Shown: positions 61,891 to 64,000 of the stretch, in pieces
Layout: each line of letters begins with the position of its first letter
Numbering within the stretch: the first letter of the stretch is position 1
DNA from: Archilochus colubris
Lineage: Eukaryota; Chordata; Aves; Apodiformes; Trochilidae
DNA length: 64,000 nt
Assembly (NCBI GenBank): GCA_023079485.1
Contig: CM041090.1
Span: 39,498,874 to 39,562,873, forward strand
Reading direction: 5' to 3'
Position numbers and translations under genes: made by a program
The notes under the pieces: generated by a model
The model's database searches: none
Told to the model about the DNA's origin: nothing
The model's input: the letters and a program-made list of their open reading frames with translations, nothing else

Positions 61891-62534
61891 CCTTTCTGGG
61901 CTGTGTACTCAAAGGAGCATCCCTGCTCCTACACCTGCTGCAAAATTGGACCTGACACACCTAATGCAATCCCTTCAGAATGGAACTAAAGTTTTGCTTT
62001 GAAAAAGTTGTTATGTTTACACTTGAACTCAACTTTGTGTTACCAAACCTTATTCCTGGGTTCCAAAAAGTCACTTCACATTAGCTGAAATCAGAGCTTT
62101 CTAGTTACACAGACACACAAGGTCAAACTATTCTCAAAACATTTTCCAGCATGTTAAAACTCTAAAAATATTCTCTGGAAAAATCAGGAAAGTTCCAGTG
62201 GAGGGAGAGCAGAGGCTCTGGCTCATTTCTTACAGCCACTACAATTTGAAAATTAGTTTATTATCTTAACTTAAGTTATCTTCATTAACCAAGATGTCCA
62301 GTCATGTCACTGTCATCAGAAGGAAAAGATTGGTTTCATCTCAATATTCATCTGTTAGAGGAGGAAAGATCTGGGGTTTGTGGGGGAGGGTTCCCAGTGA
62401 CACTATTTTGTCCCATTTTTTTCATTCTCTTGGCATGTTTTTTGCTGTGCTTTTTAAGATCTTTAATTACATCAAGGAGATGTAAAAAAAATGTTATTTG
62501 GTTTGTTTGTTTTCTTTAATTTATTTTTAAATAA
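61891..62534. other. Non-coding stretch, no gene seen
   Basis: Unique sequence between CR1 copies. Small frames at 62294-62519 have no support. Confidence 0.5.
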
Positions 62535-62672
62535 TAGATTCATAAAGTAGTTTGGGTTGGAAGGGACCTTATGATTATCCAGTCCCAACCTCTCAGCTTG
62601 CTCCAAGCCCCAACCTGGGCTGAGACACTGCCCAGGGATGGAGCAACCACAGCTTCTCTGGGCAACCTGTTA
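62535..62672 (-). mobile_element. CR1 LINE 3' fragment
   Basis: AGATTCATAAAGTAG then TTTGGGTTGGAAGGGACCTT is the reverse complement of a CR1 3' end. It ends at CTCTGGGCAACCTG just before an AT-rich simple repeat. Confidence 0.9.
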
Positions 62673-62683
62673 AATTAACATCT

Positions 62684-62746
62684 TTAATTTAAAATTAAAT
62701 TTAATTTAAAATTAAATTAAATTTAAATTAAATTAAATTAAATAAA
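62684..62746. repeat. AT-rich (TTAAATTA)-like simple repeat
   Basis: About 60 bases of A and T in TTTAATTTAAAATTAAAT words, strongly self-complementary and adjoining a CR1 fragment. Confidence 0.92.
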
Positions 62747-62837
62747 CAACAGAAAGTTGCTGGTCTTTGAACAGCAAGCTTTGGATGGATTGTCTGGGTT
62801 GCTCTGTCCTTGTCTCAGTTAAGTTTGCTCTAGATGC

Positions 62838-63162
62838 ACACCTTGAAAAGTCCATAAATCTGTGTTCCAAATACCTGATGGTTGTCTTAACTAGTTCCTG
62901 CCATAGCCAAAAAAGTGTATTTCAATGTGTCCACCCCCAAAGTGCTCCACTAACCACAGCTCATGTGGGATGAACCCAAAGAGATGCTCCTGTGAATTCA
63001 GAACTGCCTCTCAGGATGCTGCTTTAACAAAACCTGCCTGACATTTTAACATAGGGGTTTTTTTAATTAATTGATGATTAATCCACAGTGTTTCTGGGGT
63101 TTTGGGGTTTTTTTTTTTAAATCTTTTTCAAAAACTTTGCCTGTTCACATTGCTTTGCTGGG
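62838..63162. repeat. Duplicated element, copy 2 (about 330 bp)
   Basis: Second copy of 61261-61594, offset by about 1566 bp in the core. It carries substitutions and small indels, mainly in the T-runs near 63055-63120, and abuts a minus-strand CR1 fragment. Confidence 0.92.
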
Positions 63163-63250
63163 GAAAGACCTTCATGATCAAGTCCAACCTTCAACCCTCT
63201 CCCAACCTCACCACTGAACCATATCCCTAAATATCTCCTTTCTTGGGCTG
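63163..63250 (-). mobile_element. CR1 LINE 3' fragment (short, old)
   Basis: GACCTTCATGATCAAGTCCA and CCACTGAACCATATCCCTAA fit the reverse complement of the CR1 3' UTR. Only about 90 bp remains. Confidence 0.7.
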
Positions 63251-64000
63251 TCAGTGACACAGCTGCAAGAGGTGGGGATTCTAAAGTGTTGGGATTGATG
63301 CTGGTGGAGATGCCACCATCAAAACCAAGCTCTGAGCAGGGGACAGCACACTTGTGCTCCCTCTCTTCTTCACCCACCTCTCACTATTGAAACAATTAGA
63401 GCAGACATGTACAATAGTATTAAAAAAAATATAAATAGTGTGAACACAACCCAAACCTGCTCATATTAAAGCAATTAAGGACTTAAGGGATGTCACAGTA
63501 TGTGGGGAGAACAAAACTATTATTTTATTTCTTGACAGACAGGAAGTTCACTGGAAATTTGAGCATCGTGCCATTCAAAACTATCTGTGAGTGTGGGACA
63601 AGTGTGGAAAACAAGAAGGAAAACTTTAAAGCTTTAAGGGAAACTTCATCTTGAAAAGATGAGTAGTTTGGGTTGTTTAACTTCTTCTAAATCAAACTTG
63701 TATTTTTGCATTCTAAAATAGCATTTTCCTATCCAAAATAGGTTGGAGTAGCCTGCAATAATGTATTTTATGTCAGCTGAGCCCACTGGCTGTGGCTGAT
63801 TCAAAAATCACCTTTCCACAGTTTCTTAATGTATCTGCAAAATCTGAAAAATGAAACTGTTTTCAGTTCTATCTAATCCTCTCTTCTACTGACTGTTTGC
63901 TGCTTGTCACCACAAAAAAAACCCAAAACCACATTGTCCATCCAGCTCTGTACCTGAGGCATCACCTCCCCTTCTGCATCAGCTCAAGAGAAGACAAAGT
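63251..64000. other. Non-coding stretch, no gene seen
   Basis: Unique AT-rich sequence to the window end. No supported exon or repeat. Confidence 0.5.

Overview
The window looks like vertebrate nuclear DNA, almost certainly from a bird. The main evidence is at least 14 copies or fragments of CR1 LINE 3' ends. The two best preserved, starting at 13057 and 26312 on the minus strand, carry the (ATTCTATG)n-type 3' tail and the C-terminal end of the CR1 ORF2 protein. The window also shows general CpG depletion, long A/T homopolymers and AT-rich microsatellites. There is no prokaryotic gene organisation, CRISPR array or recognisable rRNA or tRNA gene.

Most of the 64 kb appears to be intergenic or intronic. 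Nearly all open frames are short and overlap antisense frames. I found no complete gene I can name. The best coding candidate is the 3' end of an unrecognised plus-strand gene at about 11.83-12.94 kb. It has a 223-codon open frame, two following short exons whose splice phases all agree (phase 1), a stop codon, and an AATAAA signal with a GT-rich downstream element. A second, weaker candidate is a last exon at 35.58-35.88 kb. A small ORF at 41.55 kb is weaker still. None of these proteins is recognised.

Layout: 0-5.9 kb is unique sequence with a 380-bp tandem duplication and a 21-bp minisatellite. 5.9-9.3 kb is AT-rich, repeat-poor sequence of the type seen in conserved non-coding blocks. 9.7-13.5 kb holds three CR1 copies around the candidate exons. 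13.5-16.4 kb is unremarkable. 16.4-17.3 kb is a five-copy array of about 185 bp. 17.3-22.8 kb is repeat-poor sequence with a tight CpG cluster and an octamer motif. 26.3 kb is a long CR1. 28 kb has a G-tract and a pentanucleotide microsatellite. 30.3 kb is a 200-bp palindromic MITE-like element. 32.3-33.2 kb is a CpG-enriched stretch. 34.2-36.3 kb is repeat-poor with the second candidate exon. 38-41 kb has scattered CR1. 45.8-47.6 kb is a five-copy 360-bp array with higher-order structure. 48.5-52 kb has CR1 fragments and a duplicated 140-bp segment. 54.9-57.2 kb is a four-copy 590-bp array. 58-63.3 kb is a CR1-rich cluster containing a duplicated 330-bp element.

The window therefore reads as a gene-poor avian region shaped by local tandem duplication and CR1 insertion. 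It has several plausible regulatory blocks and one or two candidate terminal exons. Names beyond CR1 are deliberately withheld.
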